This document shows, one piece after another, positions 1 to 7,371 of a DNA stretch of 34,684 nucleotides (its first letter is position 1; each line of letters starts with the position of its first letter). The stretch is from NCBI GenBank assembly GCA_014376445.1, contig JACMRM010000109.1:1-34684 (forward strand). The letters run 5' to 3'. Source of the stretch: Bacteriovorax sp. (GTDB taxonomy: Bacteria > Bdellovibrionota > Bacteriovoracia > Bacteriovoracales > Bacteriovoracaceae). A program made the position numbers and the translations under genes. The notes beneath the pieces were generated by a model. It was given only the letters and a program-made list of their open reading frames with translations, was not told where the DNA came from and did not search any database.

Positions 1-1
1 C

Positions 2-64
2 GACAAAGCAGAAGTTTTGAACCAGAAAGATAAAATTATTATTAAAATTCCTAAAAGACACTAG
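2..64 (+). CDS. C-terminal end of an upstream gene (partial)
   Basis: The reading frame is open from the window edge to a TAG at 62-64, giving a basic, Lys-rich tail ending KIPKRH. Only about 20 codons are visible, so the family cannot be named. It stops 8 bases before the next ATG on the same strand, so it could be the preceding gene of an operon with the YceI-like gene. It could also be a chance open frame. Confidence 0.4.
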   Translation, partial: DKAEVLNQKDKIIIKIPKRH

Positions 65-72
65 AGGATCCC

Positions 73-807
73 ATGAAAAAATATTTATTTCTGTTGTTTG
101 TTCTGGCCTTGGCATTTTCATACTCAGCTCACTCTAAAGAACTGGAAATTGTCACTGAACACTCGCGCATCGCTTTTGATGTGGATTACATGTTGATGAC
201 TAAAGTTGAAGGACAGTTCAAAAAATATACAGGTTTTTTTGAAATGAATACACCTGAAGATATTCTTTTAAATGTTCGCGTTGGCATTACTGGAAACAGT
301 GTCGATACAAACGACGGCAAAAGAGATTTCCATTTAAGAGGGCAGGAATTTTTCTTCGTTGCGAGTTATCCGGAAATCACTTTCAGAGCTAAGGGGCCGG
401 TGAAGATTGCGGCAAACGAAAAGTTTAAGCTTCCGGGAGAAATTACTTTAAGAGGGATTTCGAAGCCTCTAGTTCTCGATGGTTTTTATAAAGGAAAGAT
501 TAAAGATCCATGGGGGAAAGAAAATTATTTCTTCACTTTGACTGGTGAAATAAATCGCAAAGATTTTGAAATGATCTGGAATAAGAAAATGGATAATGGT
601 GGGTTTCTTGTTGGAGATGTGGTCAGGCTTAATATGACGATTCAATCGCAAGTTATCGGGGATAAGACCCCATTTTCAACTCATATGGTTCCGAGCACTA
701 AGGGGATTGTGGAGAGAAAAGATTTGAAGGAAGGAAAAATCAAGAAACTTTCCACTTCTACCGATCCGAATGATTATCCTCAGACGAAAGATCAACCCGG
801 GAAGTAA
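73..807 (+). CDS. Secreted YceI-like domain protein
   Basis: This 244-residue protein starts with a clear signal peptide (MKKYLFLLFVLALAFSYSAHS, cleavage near residue 21), so it is exported to the periplasm. Residues about 24-195 have the YceI pattern: an opening 'IVTEHSRIAFDVDYM' strand, the 'FEMN' turn, the 'FFFVASYPEITFRA' segment and 'GEITLRGISKPLVLDG'. YceI proteins are lipocalin-like beta barrels that bind isoprenoid or other lipids; the ligand here is unknown. About 50 polar, Lys-rich residues follow the usual YceI end (typically near 190 residues), an extension I do not recognise. The start is supported by a GAGG-type ribosome-binding site a few bases upstream. Confidence 0.85.
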   Translation: MKKYLFLLFVLALAFSYSAHSKELEIVTEHSRIAFDVDYMLMTKVEGQFKKYTGFFEMNTPEDILLNVRVGITGNSVDTNDGKRDFHLRGQEFFFVASYPEITFRAKGPVKIAANEKFKLPGEITLRGISKPLVLDGFYKGKIKDPWGKENYFFTLTGEINRKDFEMIWNKKMDNGGFLVGDVVRLNMTIQSQVIGDKTPFSTHMVPSTKGIVERKDLKEGKIKKLSTSTDPNDYPQTKDQPGK

Positions 808-814
808 TTGATGA

Positions 815-970
815 AGCAGATCTTGCTATCAGGATCATCTTGATAAAAGCATTTCAGAAAAATTTAATGGTGAATTAAAGCTAGGTTTTACAATCAACAG
901 CTACGGACATGTCACAAAATCTAAGATAGAATCAGCTCAGCCGCTGCATTTATTTCCTAAAAAACTGTAG
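815..970 (+). pseudogene. Remnant resembling an AgmX/TonB-type C-terminal domain
   Basis: Directly after the YceI-like gene there is a 51-codon open stretch with no start codon, preceded in frame by two adjacent stops (809-814) and ending at TAG 968-970. Its translation contains CYQDHLDKSISEKFNGELKL, then GFTINSYGHVTKSKIES. This follows the pattern of the C-terminal domain of AgmX/TonB-like envelope proteins: 'CY...L', a short helix, 'G.l.l.FtI...G.V....i.s'. I read it as the decayed 3' end of such a gene. The N-terminal part is missing and nothing shows that it is expressed. A chance resemblance remains possible because the piece is short. Confidence 0.45.
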
Positions 971-974
971 ATCA

Positions 975-2252
975 TTAAATAAACTTAACTACACAATAAT
1001 TCTTTTTTCCTTTTCTCACAACCATACAAGTCTCACTCGCTAAATGCACTTCTGTTAGCTTCACAGTCATATCAGGTATGGTATCATTATTCAGGTAAAC
1101 ACCTTTTTGCTCAACAGATCTCTTCGCTTCACCTTTACTTGGAAAAAGTGGAGTCTGAACAAGAAGATCCAGAACTAAAATTCCATTTTTTAAATCTTCA
1201 CGCTTTAATTCAACAGATGGCACATCTTTGAAAATAGCATTCAGATCTTTATCTTTTAAGTTTTCAATTTTTTCACCGAAGAAAATTCTCGTAGCAGACA
1301 TCGCGCCATCTAGACCAGCTTGCCCGTGAACAAGTTTTACAACTTCAGCAGCAAGGGTTTTCTGAGCTTCTCTTAAATGCGCTTCAGTTTTAGTTTTCTC
1401 TTCAAGAACAGCAATCTGATCAAGAGTTAAAAATGTAAAGTACTTCAGGTATTTTACAACTGAAGAGTCATCGCTGTTGAGAAGGTACTGGTACATTTGG
1501 TACGGAGAAGTCATTTCAGGATCAAGATAGATCGCCGTTCCGCCTTCTGATTTTCCGAATTTATTTCCGTTTGAATCAACAACTAAAGGGATGACTAATC
1601 CGTAAACCTGGCGTGTATCCATCTTCCTTGTGTAGTCAATACCGGCCGTAATGTTACCCCATTGATCGCTGCCACCCATTTGTAAAATAACATCGTGGTG
1701 AAGAGCAAGGTGACGGAAGTCGTAGGCCTGTAGCATCTGGTAGCAGAATTCAGTGAAACTTAATCCCACTTCAGATTCAATTCTATTTTTTACAGAATCT
1801 TTTGCCAGCATTTCAGTGATTCGAAATCTTTTACCGACGTCGCGAAGGAATTCGATAAACGTAAATTTTCCCATCCAGTCATAGTTGTTCACCATGATGG
1901 CCGGGTTTGATCCTTCGAAATCTAAAATAGTTCTGAATTGTTTTTTCTGAGCAGTGATATTTTCTGCGATTACTTCTTCAGTTAGTAAAACACGTTCAGT
2001 GCTTTTTCCTGAAGGGTCTCCGATCATACCAGTGGCACCACCCAGAACGACAACAGGCCTATGACCTGCTAACTGAAAGCGCTTCATCGTGATCATGGCA
2101 AATAAATTTCCGATTTGAAGAGATTTCGCAGTTGGATCGTAACCAATATAAAAAGAAATCTTTTTAGTATTTAAAATTTCTTTAATTTCGGGGTTCGATA
2201 CGTCTGCGATTAGGCCGCGTGCTTCTAATTCTTCGTAAAATGTCATTGTCAT
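975..2252 (-). CDS. tyrS: Tyrosyl-tRNA synthetase
   Basis: This 425-residue class I aminoacyl-tRNA synthetase charges tRNA-Tyr in the cytoplasm. Visible landmarks are the nucleotide-binding 'YDPTAKSLQIGNL' segment (residues 38-50), the tyrosine-pocket 'GGSDQWGN' (193-200), the KMSKS-loop equivalent KFGKS (231-235) and a C-terminal S4 RNA-binding domain (about 355-420). The length is normal for bacterial TyrRS. The HIGH motif reads QIGN: both histidines are replaced (Gln46 and Asn49). Asn at the second position occurs in natural TyrRS enzymes, but Gln at the first is unusual. Two in-frame ATGs (codons 1 and 3) are possible starts; AAGGA lies just before the first, and both sit at a strong hairpin (2247-2281). 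Confidence 0.97.
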   Translation of the reverse strand: MTMTFYEELEARGLIADVSNPEIKEILNTKKISFYIGYDPTAKSLQIGNLFAMITMKRFQLAGHRPVVVLGGATGMIGDPSGKSTERVLLTEEVIAENITAQKKQFRTILDFEGSNPAIMVNNYDWMGKFTFIEFLRDVGKRFRITEMLAKDSVKNRIESEVGLSFTEFCYQMLQAYDFRHLALHHDVILQMGGSDQWGNITAGIDYTRKMDTRQVYGLVIPLVVDSNGNKFGKSEGGTAIYLDPEMTSPYQMYQYLLNSDDSSVVKYLKYFTFLTLDQIAVLEEKTKTEAHLREAQKTLAAEVVKLVHGQAGLDGAMSATRIFFGEKIENLKDKDLNAIFKDVPSVELKREDLKNGILVLDLLVQTPLFPSKGEAKRSVEQKGVYLNNDTIPDMTVKLTEVHLASETCMVVRKGKKNYCVVKFI

Positions 2253-2281
2253 AATCCTTTTGTGGTAAAAGGATTATGACA
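2247..2281 (-). promoter_or_regulatory. 15-bp perfect inverted repeat over the tyrS ribosome-binding site and start
   Basis: Bases 2247-2261 are perfectly complementary to 2267-2281, with a 5-base loop (2262-2266). In the tyrS mRNA the 3' arm carries the AAAAGGA ribosome-binding site and the first ATG (2252-2250), so folding would hide both. The second ATG (2246-2244) lies immediately outside the stem. It could act as an RNA switch controlling tyrS translation, or as a DNA operator for a dimeric repressor. No T-run follows, so it is not an ordinary terminator. It is not the classical tyrosine T-box, since there is no room for a T-box leader in the short gap to the next gene. Confidence 0.7.
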
Positions 2282-2306
2282 GAAAAATGTGAATAAGAGA
2301 ATATTG

Positions 2307-2714
2307 TTATTTAAGGAATGCTTGTAAATCACTGATTAACGAGTCTAAACGCTTAGAGTAATTCTGTAGGGTGGTGTAGTCCGGCTGAATTTCTTTTCTG
2401 GCAAGTGCCTCACGGTCTTCACGGATTCCCTGGAAACGGGCCACGAAACCAATATGTGCATATTCTGCGTCTTCTTTTTTTAATTCATCTTGTATGCTGA
2501 AACGGTCATTGGCCTGGGCTGCAACTAATGTTATAAGTGCTAGAGCTTTTTGTTGTTTTTCAGAAACACTTTTATCCAGGTCTTTTAACCATAGGGCTTC
2601 AGCTGCCTGAATTTTTCCATCAGTAATGTCTCTTTGAATATCATCGGTTTGAGCTTGCGCCAGATTAAAAATTGAAACCGTTGCCAGGATAGAAAAAAAT
2701 AAAAGTGCTTTCAT
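2307..2714 (-). CDS. Small secreted protein of unknown function
   Basis: The protein has 135 residues from the ATG at 2714. I chose this start because GGAG lies at the right distance and because the protein then opens with a clean signal peptide (MKALLFFSILATVSIFNLAQAQ, cleavage after AQA); an ATG 12 codons upstream lacks both. The mature part is helical and charged with no cysteines. I do not recognise a family. It is upstream of tyrS on the same strand with a 54-base gap that holds the tyrS hairpin, so the two may share a transcript. Confidence 0.75.
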   Translation of the reverse strand: MKALLFFSILATVSIFNLAQAQTDDIQRDITDGKIQAAEALWLKDLDKSVSEKQQKALALITLVAAQANDRFSIQDELKKEDAEYAHIGFVARFQGIREDREALARKEIQPDYTTLQNYSKRLDSLISDLQAFLK

Positions 2715-2885
2715 AAGATCTCCGGTTTTAAATGCATATAAGTCATACAAACGCTAAAATTTTTGACAGTATTAGCTCTTTGTTCCGTCCGTAAGGGCCG
2801 GAATGTGTGCGGGATGAGGAGCTATACCTAGTCATAATGCAGTCTCAATGCCAAACTGATAAAAGCACAAAACGGAGAGGAAAAA

Positions 2886-3233
2886 ATGTATATAGTTTTA
2901 AAGATTTTAATAACTGCATTGGTCGTGGTAGGAATTTCAGAAATTGGAAAACGCTTCAGTTTTGCTGCTGGAATTCTGGCATCGTTACCGCTTACTTCAA
3001 TTCTTGCATTTGTATGGCTTTATCAGGATACAAAAAATTCAGCAGAAATTATCAATCTTTCGTATGTCATTTTCTGGATGGTTATTCCTTCATTATTCTT
3101 CTTTCTTGCTCTGCCTTTTTTACTGAAAATAGGCTGGAAATTTTACCCCGCATTACTGACAAGTTGTCTTCTTATGTTCGGAGTCTACTCAGTATATACG
3201 ATCGCTTTGAATAAGTTTGGAGTAAAGATCTAG
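2886..3233 (+). CDS. DUF3147-like membrane protein
   Basis: This is a 115-residue, very hydrophobic protein with about four membrane segments. The pattern 'GISEIGKRFSFAAGILASLPLTSILAFVWLY' across helices 1-2, followed by 'VIPSLFFFLALPFLL', matches the DUF3147 family of small inner-membrane proteins, whose function is unknown. The start follows a strong GGAGAGG-type ribosome-binding site. A longer overlapping frame from 2807 is not credible because it has atypical composition and no ribosome-binding site. The gene is followed after two bases by the DCC1-like gene, so the two are probably co-transcribed. Confidence 0.75.
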   Translation: MYIVLKILITALVVVGISEIGKRFSFAAGILASLPLTSILAFVWLYQDTKNSAEIINLSYVIFWMVIPSLFFFLALPFLLKIGWKFYPALLTSCLLMFGVYSVYTIALNKFGVKI

Positions 3234-3235
3234 TT

Positions 3236-3607
3236 ATGAAAAATCAGAATCAAATTGTTTTTTATGATGGAGAGTGTGGACTATGCCAGCGCTCCATTTC
3301 AATTATCTCTCGTTGGGACTCTAAAAAGTTATTATTTTTTGCCCCATTGAATGGCCAGACTTATAAAAAATATTTTAATGAAACAAACGATATGACTACT
3401 GTTGTATATTTTGTTAATGGAAAAATCTTCACAAAGAGTGATGCAATAATAGAAATTGGAAAAACTTTAGGCGGATTAAAAAAATTGCTGTTCGTCTTAA
3501 AAATTATCCCTCATTTTATCCGCGATGCTGTTTACAATTTCATTGCGGGCAATCGAAATAATGTTTCATGTATCATACTCACAAAAGATGAGCGTTTTTT
3601 GAATTAA
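3236..3607 (+). CDS. DCC1-like thiol-disulfide oxidoreductase family protein (DUF393)
   Basis: This 123-residue protein carries the family signature at its N-terminus: FYDGECGLCQRSI (residues about 9-21), a D-G-x-C-x-x-C motif in a thioredoxin-like fold. It continues with the typical 'FAPLNGQTYKKYF' and 'FTKSDAIIEIGKTLGG' segments. The two cysteines suggest a thiol-disulfide redox role, but no member has a firmly known substrate. There is no signal peptide, so it is probably cytoplasmic or at the inner face of the membrane. It sits 2 bases after the DUF3147-like membrane gene. Confidence 0.88.
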   Translation: MKNQNQIVFYDGECGLCQRSISIISRWDSKKLLFFAPLNGQTYKKYFNETNDMTTVVYFVNGKIFTKSDAIIEIGKTLGGLKKLLFVLKIIPHFIRDAVYNFIAGNRNNVSCIILTKDERFLN

Positions 3608-3633
3608 ATCATATTCTCTGCTATGATCTTCTT

Positions 3634-4644
3634 ATGGAAAGCAGTCGCAAATCAATATTTCTTGGACATGATAAAGAACGAAAATGGATTTCAGTGATCT
3701 CGCTGGTTATCGGACTCGTGATTCTTGTCATGAAATTTTACGCCTACCATATCACCGGTTCACAATCTGTTTTTTCTGATGCACTTGAAAGTATCGTCAA
3801 TATAGTTGCCGGCATTGTCACCTTAATCGTTATTGTCATTGCTGCAAAACCTGCCGACGAAGATCATCCTTACGGTCACGGGAAAGTTGAAAGTATGGCC
3901 GCTAGTTTTGAAGGCGGAGCGATTACACTTGCAGGACTTTTGATTATTTTAAAAGCATGTGAAGCTTTTTATAAGGATATTGAAATCAAGCAACTCGACA
4001 TTGGCCTTCTCATTGTTGTTCTTACCGGAGCAGGTAATGGAATTATGGGTTACATCATCAGGAAACGCGGAATAAAACTTCACTCGGAAGCTTTACAGTC
4101 CAGCGGTATTCATTTGATGACAGATGCGCTGACGAGCATTGGTGTTCTCGTGAGTTTACTTCTGGTGAAAATCACCGGTGTTATGATGATCGACCCGATC
4201 ATCGCCATTATTTTTGGATTCATGCTTTGTTTATCGGGAGTAAAAATTCTTGTTCGTTCGGGAAATGTTCTGCTCGACGGGCACGACAGAGAAACTTTGC
4301 AATTGATTGCTGATCTGTTTGAAAAAAATTATGTTCCAGGTGTGATTGATATTCATTATACACGCGTGATCAGAAGCGGAAATTTTCATCACATTGACTG
4401 TCACATGGTCATTCCGGAATTCTGGTCTGTTTCTGAAGCACACGTTTTCAGCGAAAGATACGATGCAAATTTTGTCGAGAAGTATCCAGTAGATGCTGAG
4501 CTTCGTATTCATCTTGATCCTTGCAGAAGAGTTTATTGTGAGAATTGTGAATTGAAGGATTGTCCGATCAGGGAGCGTGTGTTTGTAAAAAGAATTCCCT
4601 TGAATAATTTGGAAGAAGTGACTTCCCCGACGGAGAGTAGATGA
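3634..4644 (+). CDS. Cation diffusion facilitator (CDF) transporter
   Basis: This 336-residue inner-membrane protein exports divalent metal in exchange for protons. It has six membrane segments in the first 210 residues, the family sequence DHPYGHGK (77-84) after helix 2-3, and a cytoplasmic C-terminal domain. Metal-site positions are Glu52 and Asn56 in helix 2 (from SDALESIVN) and His160/Asp164 in helix 5 (HLMTD). The helix-2 pair differs from the Asp-Asp or His-Asp pair of FieF and ZnT proteins, so the metal cannot be read off safely. The C-terminus has four cysteines (297, 302, 305, 310) that could bind metal. There is no good ribosome-binding site at this start. It ends the plus-strand run begun at 2886. 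Confidence 0.9.
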   Translation: MESSRKSIFLGHDKERKWISVISLVIGLVILVMKFYAYHITGSQSVFSDALESIVNIVAGIVTLIVIVIAAKPADEDHPYGHGKVESMAASFEGGAITLAGLLIILKACEAFYKDIEIKQLDIGLLIVVLTGAGNGIMGYIIRKRGIKLHSEALQSSGIHLMTDALTSIGVLVSLLLVKITGVMMIDPIIAIIFGFMLCLSGVKILVRSGNVLLDGHDRETLQLIADLFEKNYVPGVIDIHYTRVIRSGNFHHIDCHMVIPEFWSVSEAHVFSERYDANFVEKYPVDAELRIHLDPCRRVYCENCELKDCPIRERVFVKRIPLNNLEEVTSPTESR

Positions 4645-4645
4645 C

Positions 4646-4739
4646 GGGTATTTCAGGCATGAGCGGGTTTGTAGGCAAAACACAGATGAATTACAATGGG
4701 CATTTCAGGCATGAACGGTTGGTAGGCAAAACTCAGATG
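4646..4739 (+). repeat. Two tandem copies of an intergenic repeat of about 43 bases
   Basis: Unit 1 (4646-4688) and unit 2 (4698-4739) share ATTTCAGGCATGA, GTAGGCAAAAC and CAGATG with few differences, at a 52-base period. They lie between the CDF stop codon and its terminator. Read on the minus strand the units give similar short peptides (HLSFAYQP / HLCFAYKP), but no credible gene contains them. This looks like a dispersed intergenic element that has been duplicated locally. Confidence 0.75.
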
Positions 4740-4772
4740 CGGAGTTGGACTTTTTATATTTTTAGGCGATGT

Positions 4773-4801
4773 AAAAATGCAGCTGTGGCTGCATTTTTTT
4801 T
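4773..4801 (+). terminator. Rho-independent terminator after the CDF gene
   Basis: An 11-bp perfect stem (4773-4783 with 4788-4798) with a TGTG loop is followed by a run of T. The stem has A-rich and T-rich flanks on both sides, so it could also stop minus-strand transcripts coming from the small zinc-ribbon-like gene at 4804-5013. It is probably bidirectional. Confidence 0.9.
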
Positions 4802-4803
4802 GC

Positions 4804-5013
4804 CTACTTCTTAACAGCTTTAAGATTAATCGCAGTTTCATACTGCTTTAAAATATCAGAATCAATCTCAGTTTTCTCAACTGATTTAATCGACTTCATA
4901 GAGTTTTTCATTTCGTCACAAGAGTGAATGCCACCATCACCGTTTACAGGACGATTTCTTCCGCCTTCTTTCATCCAAGTGATTTCTTTGCTACAAAATT
5001 TACAACGTGCCAT
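4804..5013 (-). CDS. Small zinc-ribbon-like protein
   Basis: This 69-residue cytoplasmic protein starts MARCKFCSKEITWMKEGG. A CxxC pair (Cys4, Cys7) and a later HSC (residues 30-32) could form a single zinc site with the usual 'I.W......G...P......G.H.C' spacing seen in many small uncharacterised zinc-ribbon proteins. The C-terminal half is helical, acidic/basic and low in complexity. AAGGATCC a few bases upstream supports the start. The gene is divergent from serS across 81 bases. Function unknown; a nucleic-acid or protein-binding role is only a guess from the fold. Confidence 0.7.
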   Translation of the reverse strand: MARCKFCSKEITWMKEGGRNRPVNGDGGIHSCDEMKNSMKSIKSVEKTEIDSDILKQYETAINLKAVKK

Positions 5014-5034
5014 GTGGGGATCCTTACATTTTTC

Positions 5035-5066
5035 CTATACAACTTTTGCCAAAATTGGCAGTATAG
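5035..5066. promoter_or_regulatory. Interrupted dyad between the zinc-ribbon-like gene and serS
   Basis: CTATAC (5035-5040) pairs with GTATAG (5061-5066), and TGCCAA (5047-5052) pairs with TTGGCA (5055-5060). The left side has six extra bases (5041-5046). A two-part dyad in a divergent promoter region could be an operator. It overlaps a possible serS promoter: -35 TTGGCA (5055-5060) and -10 TATAAC (5078-5083) with a 17-base gap. That promoter would give a nearly leaderless serS mRNA, which lowers confidence in it. Confidence 0.4.
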
Positions 5067-5094
5067 GGGTTGCTTATTATAACAAGGGATAAAC

Positions 5095-6372
5095 ATGCTA
5101 GATATTAAATTCATCAGAGAAAATTCTGACATTGTTAAGAATGCCTGCAAGCTTAAGAATATCTCGCTGGATATTGACCAGCTGCTCTCAGTTGATCGTG
5201 AGCTTGTGTCCCTAAAAACAGAAGAACAAAATCTTTTGACGCAAAAAAACACCCTAACAGCGAAGATTCCTAAGTTATCTGCTGAAGAGCGCCCAACTTT
5301 TATTGCTGAGAGTAAAGCAATGGATGAAAAAGTAAAAGCTCTTAGGCCAAAAACTGAAGCACTGGAAGAGCAACTAAAAGGACTTTTATATCTCGTACCG
5401 CAAATTCCATCACCAAAAGCTCCCGTTGGGAAAGATGATGGTGACAACGTTGAAGTGAAAAAATTTGGTGTTATGCCGAAGTTTGATTTCACTCCGCTTG
5501 ATCACGTGCAGATTTTAGAAAACAATAACTGGGCCGACTTCGAGAGAATCGCGAAAGTTTCCGGTTCACGTTCTTATTCACTAAGAAATGAAATGGTGCT
5601 TGTTGAAATGGCGATGCATAGAATGGCGATGGATAAATTAATTTCAAAAGGCTTCAACCTTGTTTCAGTTCCGGCCTTCGCACGCGAAGAAGCGCTTTAT
5701 GGAACAGGACATTTCCCGCAAGGAAGAGATCAGGCCTACTTTATTCCTGAGCATAATTTATATCTGGCAGGAACAGCGGAAGTGCAGATCAACTCGCTTC
5801 ACGCCAACGAAATTTTAAAGGAATCTGAACTTCCAATTTTATATGCAGGATATTCTCCATGCTTTAGAAGTGAAGCGGGCTCCTACGGCCGCGACGTTCG
5901 CGGATTAATTCGTGTTCACCAATTTATGAAAGTTGAACAATTCGTCATTTGTAAAAATGACCCTGAAGAGTCAGCGAAGTGGCACCAGATTTTGCTAGAG
6001 ACATCGGAAGAGATCATTCAGGATCTAGAGCTTCCGTACAGAATCGTTGAATGTTGTACTGGAGATATGGGAACCGGGAAATTTCGTATGTACGATGTTG
6101 AAGCATGGGTTCCTTCTGAATTAAAATACAGAGAGACACACAGTTGTTCATCACTTTATGACTGGCAAGCTCGTCGTACACAAACGAGGTACCGCGATGG
6201 AGAAAATAAAGTTCAGTACGTTCATACTTTAAACAACACTGCGATTGCGACTCCAAGAATCCTGGTGCCATTTTTAGAGTGTCATCAGCAAAAAGACGGA
6301 ACAGTAAAAATTCCAGCGAAGCTGCAAAGATATATGGATGGAAAAACTTTTATCGGTAAACCGAAAGTCTAA
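5095..6372 (+). CDS. serS: Seryl-tRNA synthetase
   Basis: This 425-residue class II synthetase charges tRNA-Ser and tRNA-Sec. Residues about 1-100 form the N-terminal antiparallel coiled coil that grips the long variable arm. The catalytic core shows the TAE serine-site loop (227-229), motif 2 beginning FRSEAGSYGRDVRGLIRVHQ (258-277) and motif 3 around TLNNTAIATPRILVPFLE (378-395). Motif 3 differs from the common bacterial 'LNGSGLAVGRTLVAILEN' but keeps the essential Arg. AAGGGA lies 5 bases before the ATG. The last four bases overlap the convergent PAP2 gene. Confidence 0.97.
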   Translation: MLDIKFIRENSDIVKNACKLKNISLDIDQLLSVDRELVSLKTEEQNLLTQKNTLTAKIPKLSAEERPTFIAESKAMDEKVKALRPKTEALEEQLKGLLYLVPQIPSPKAPVGKDDGDNVEVKKFGVMPKFDFTPLDHVQILENNNWADFERIAKVSGSRSYSLRNEMVLVEMAMHRMAMDKLISKGFNLVSVPAFAREEALYGTGHFPQGRDQAYFIPEHNLYLAGTAEVQINSLHANEILKESELPILYAGYSPCFRSEAGSYGRDVRGLIRVHQFMKVEQFVICKNDPEESAKWHQILLETSEEIIQDLELPYRIVECCTGDMGTGKFRMYDVEAWVPSELKYRETHSCSSLYDWQARRTQTRYRDGENKVQYVHTLNNTAIATPRILVPFLECHQQKDGTVKIPAKLQRYMDGKTFIGKPKV

Positions 6373-7103
6373 AAATATTTGATAAGGGCCAGGCCTTTGA
6401 TATTCCCGTCGTATAGCGGAACTATCGTAAGGCCTAAATCTTTTTCACCATTTTCTTTTCTTTTTAATTTATCAATTTTTGAAATTCCGATTCCATACGC
6501 AAGACCGATGGTTGCACCCGCAAGAACATCATGAAGGTAGTGATAGTTATCATTGATTCTGCTTGCGCCTACGAATGAGGCCATGGCAAAAGAGGGTATT
6601 CCCCATTGCCAGCCGTGCTCTTCATAAACATAACCCGCAAAGGCAAAAGCAGTTGTCGAATGGCCTGATGGAAATGAATTTCGTGCGTTGCTGTTAGGGC
6701 GTGGCTCTCTTACCGTATATTTAATCGCGGTAGTAACGGCCGAGGCATAGGCGGTTGCTTTAATCATTCCGATTGCTCGTGAGTAACCTAGTTTGTTTCC
6801 CGTATATCCATCAAGGCCCATGCCGATTGCGTAAATTGCATTGGGAATCATCTGGCCTGCGAGGTCGCCGAATTTTGAAAGACTTCCGAGCGGTTTATCA
6901 TCGACAAATTCAGATTGAGTTGAATCAACAATTGAATCTTCAAATATCAATACCGTTAGCGTGAGAGCGCCGCCGAAATATAAAACATTTCGTGCAGAAG
7001 TTTTAAAAGGTGAAAGACTTTCATCTTTTAGATCAGACATATCCCATGCGTGAACGTTAAAAGAATAAAATAGTGAGAGCATTAAAAGTGTGCAATTTTT
7101 CAT
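6369..7103 (-). CDS. PAP2-family phosphatase, exported
   Basis: This 244-residue protein has an N-terminal signal peptide or anchor (cleavage probably after NVHA, residue 19). All three motifs of the type-2 phosphatidic acid phosphatase family are present: KYTVREPRP (129-137), FPSGHS (144-149) and SR...H...D (S181, R182, H188, D192). Family members remove phosphate from lipid phosphates, undecaprenyl pyrophosphate or sugar phosphates in the envelope; the substrate here cannot be told. It resembles the soluble or peripheral secreted form more than the six-helix BacA-alternative PgpB form. GAGGA precedes the start. Its 3' end overlaps serS by 4 bases. Confidence 0.9.
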   Translation of the reverse strand: MKNCTLLMLSLFYSFNVHAWDMSDLKDESLSPFKTSARNVLYFGGALTLTVLIFEDSIVDSTQSEFVDDKPLGSLSKFGDLAGQMIPNAIYAIGMGLDGYTGNKLGYSRAIGMIKATAYASAVTTAIKYTVREPRPNSNARNSFPSGHSTTAFAFAGYVYEEHGWQWGIPSFAMASFVGASRINDNYHYLHDVLAGATIGLAYGIGISKIDKLKRKENGEKDLGLTIVPLYDGNIKGLALIKYF

Positions 7104-7371
7104 TAAATCCTCAGGTATGGAAGACTTAATTTTATCAGCGACTGGAAAAATTGCTACATAAAGACTTTTTTAGTCCTACTTATAAATATCTAAATTTGCT
7201 AATAGATAGGCTATTCTTTGGCCTGAATGCTGCCTTAATAGACTAGGAATTCGCTGCAGAATCGTTCAAGTTTTTTTCACATCTGGCTGTAATGTGGGAA
7301 AGGGCAACTAATTGAACATAAATCTCATCAATATTTGTTAATCTTTCGTATGATCTGTCGATAAGTTTAAT

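Noticed and set aside
2807-3214. 135-codon plus-strand frame overlapping the DUF3147-like gene
   Set aside because: Its composition is unlike a real protein, it has no ribosome-binding site, and the other frame has a clear family match with a strong site.
4231-4683. 150-codon minus-strand frame inside the CDF gene
   Set aside because: It lies antisense to a well-supported family member with no sign of independent coding.
4653-4841. Minus-strand frame through the tandem repeat
   Set aside because: It spans the terminator and the repeats and has no ribosome-binding site; the repeated peptide is just the repeat translated.
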